This document shows, one piece after another, positions 63,488 to 64,000 of a stretch of DNA of 64,000 nucleotides (position 1 is the first letter of the stretch; every line of letters begins with the position of its first letter). The stretch lies in assembly GCA_040389065.1 (NCBI GenBank), contig JAZKAR010000030.1, positions 1 to 64,000 on the forward strand. Reading direction: 5' to 3'. The translations under genes were made by a program, and so were the position numbers. This DNA is from JAZKAR01 sp040389065. GTDB lineage: Bacteria > Pseudomonadota > Gammaproteobacteria > Burkholderiales > Casimicrobiaceae. The notes under the pieces are model-generated. The model worked only from the letters and a program-made list of their open reading frames with translations. It made no database searches and was not told the origin of the DNA.

Positions 63488-63619
63488 TAGAATATTACGC
63501 AGTTGGCTCTCTCGGCGTGGGACGCCCCGCGTTATGTCAACTTGCCGTACTGCGTGTACTGTCCGCATTGCCATGCGGGGCATCCCATGCCTTGATATAG
63601 CTCAACTGCGTAACTTCTA
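63488..63619 (+). mobile_element. MITE-like element, 132 bp, with ACATT target duplication
   Basis: Termini TAGAATATTACGCAGTTGG and CAACTGCGTAACTTCTA; ACATT directly on both sides (63483-63487 and 63620-63624). The inner arms GGCGTGGGACGCCCCGC and GCGGGGCATCCCATGCC are complete, so this copy is the most intact. Confidence 0.92.
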
Positions 63620-63718
63620 ACATTATAAATACTCTGTATCATGCTCTAAGTTTTCTCCTTTGCCGATTTGGGGTAATCCCCTTCATTCGTTATGCCATGA
63701 AAGGAATCGAGGCAATCT

Positions 63719-64000
63719 ATGAATCATCGCGTTGCGTTAATAACAGGGTCGACCTCGGGTATAGGCGAGGCTATCGCCCGCCGCTTCTCAAGCGAAGGCA
63801 TAACTGTTGCCCTGCATTCCAAACAGTCAGTGACACAAGGCTTAGCACTGGCAGATGAACTTTGTAATGCAAGCTATACCCAAGCTGATCTATCACTTAA
63901 TACTGAAGTAAAACGCCTTGTATCAGAGGTGCTTGATAAGCATGGTCAATTAGACATATTGGTAAACAATGCAGGCATTTCTGAGGTTATTGCTCATTCC
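63719..64000 (+). CDS. Short-chain dehydrogenase/reductase, 5' part only
   Basis: The first 94 codons are inside the window and the gene runs off its end. The nucleotide-binding motif VALITGSTSGIGEAIARRF (TGxxxGIG) and the strand-four motif LVNNAG, with ADLS before it, define a classical SDR using NAD(P). The active-site Ser-Tyr-Lys lies beyond the window. It is less AT-rich than its surroundings at its 5' end. RBS AGG is weak. Substrate unknown. Confidence 0.88.
   Translation, partial: MNHRVALITGSTSGIGEAIARRFSSEGITVALHSKQSVTQGLALADELCNASYTQADLSLNTEVKRLVSEVLDKHGQLDILVNNAGISEVIAHS

Noticed and set aside
15126..63619. Palindromic repeats as REP/RAYT elements or plain terminators
   Set aside because: Size over 100 bp, defined inverted termini and 5-bp flanking duplications indicate transposition; they can still end transcripts, but that is not their only feature.

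Overview
The window looks like an AT-rich bacterial chromosome, most likely a betaproteobacterium of the Burkholderiales type. That placement rests on remembered family resemblance: the cold-shock protein at 48519 carries the FAHFSEIRSDGFKSLQENQKV stretch in the form I associate with Burkholderia relatives, the tmk-holB-pilZ order is typical of beta- and gammaproteobacteria, and the DbpA, CbpA/CbpM and TPR/glycine-rich membrane proteins fit too. No rRNA or tRNA gene was seen.

Layout. Positions 1-5.6 kb are an accessory island: two tiny ORFs, decayed mobile DNA with short direct repeats, and a very AT-rich two-gene operon joining a reverse transcriptase (1369-3009) to a family A (PolA-like) DNA polymerase (2984/3002-4552). 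A frameshifted serine recombinase with palindromic candidate recombination sites follows. This RT-PolA pair is the best candidate here for a poorly described system, probably phage defence of the DRT (defence-associated RT) kind. From 6 to 11 kb lie an RpiR regulator fused to an isoaspartyl peptidase, then argA and an ArgE-like M20 deacylase. From 11.6 to 15 kb come a candidate alpha-helical pore-forming protein and a Tat-exported PhoX phosphatase preceded by a Pho box. From 15 to 21 kb: a chemoreceptor, a cupredoxin/cytochrome c/MauG-like periplasmic redox cluster, and a GH19 lysozyme-like enzyme.

From 21 to 31 kb: two Hsp20 genes, a threonine aldolase, a DUF2130 protein, htpG, and a four-gene operon (GntR regulator, TauE/SafE exporter, DUF1634 partner, D-cysteine desulfhydrase/cysteate lyase-like enzyme) that reads as sulfur amino acid or cysteate breakdown with sulfite export. 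From 32 to 43 kb there is mostly housekeeping: tmk, holB, pilZ, dapF, cbpA/cbpM, yciA, a YegD-type Hsp70, a transsulfuration enzyme and MgtC. From 43 to 64 kb: envelope and stress genes (KGG-type hydrophilic proteins, DbpA, CspA, DJ-1/PfpI, periplasmic peroxiredoxin), a MocR regulator divergent from two acetyltransferases, a Kef-type antiporter, an amino acid permease, a histone-deacetylase-like enzyme and the start of an SDR gene.

Across 15-64 kb, and absent from the first 15 kb, is a family of near-palindromic elements of about 105-132 bp with termini TAGAAGTTACGCAGTTG / CAACTGCGTAACTTCTA. Five copies are bracketed by perfect 5-bp direct repeats and two more by 4-of-5 matches, so this is a mobile MITE-like family. 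Degenerate and nested copies show repeated waves of insertion.
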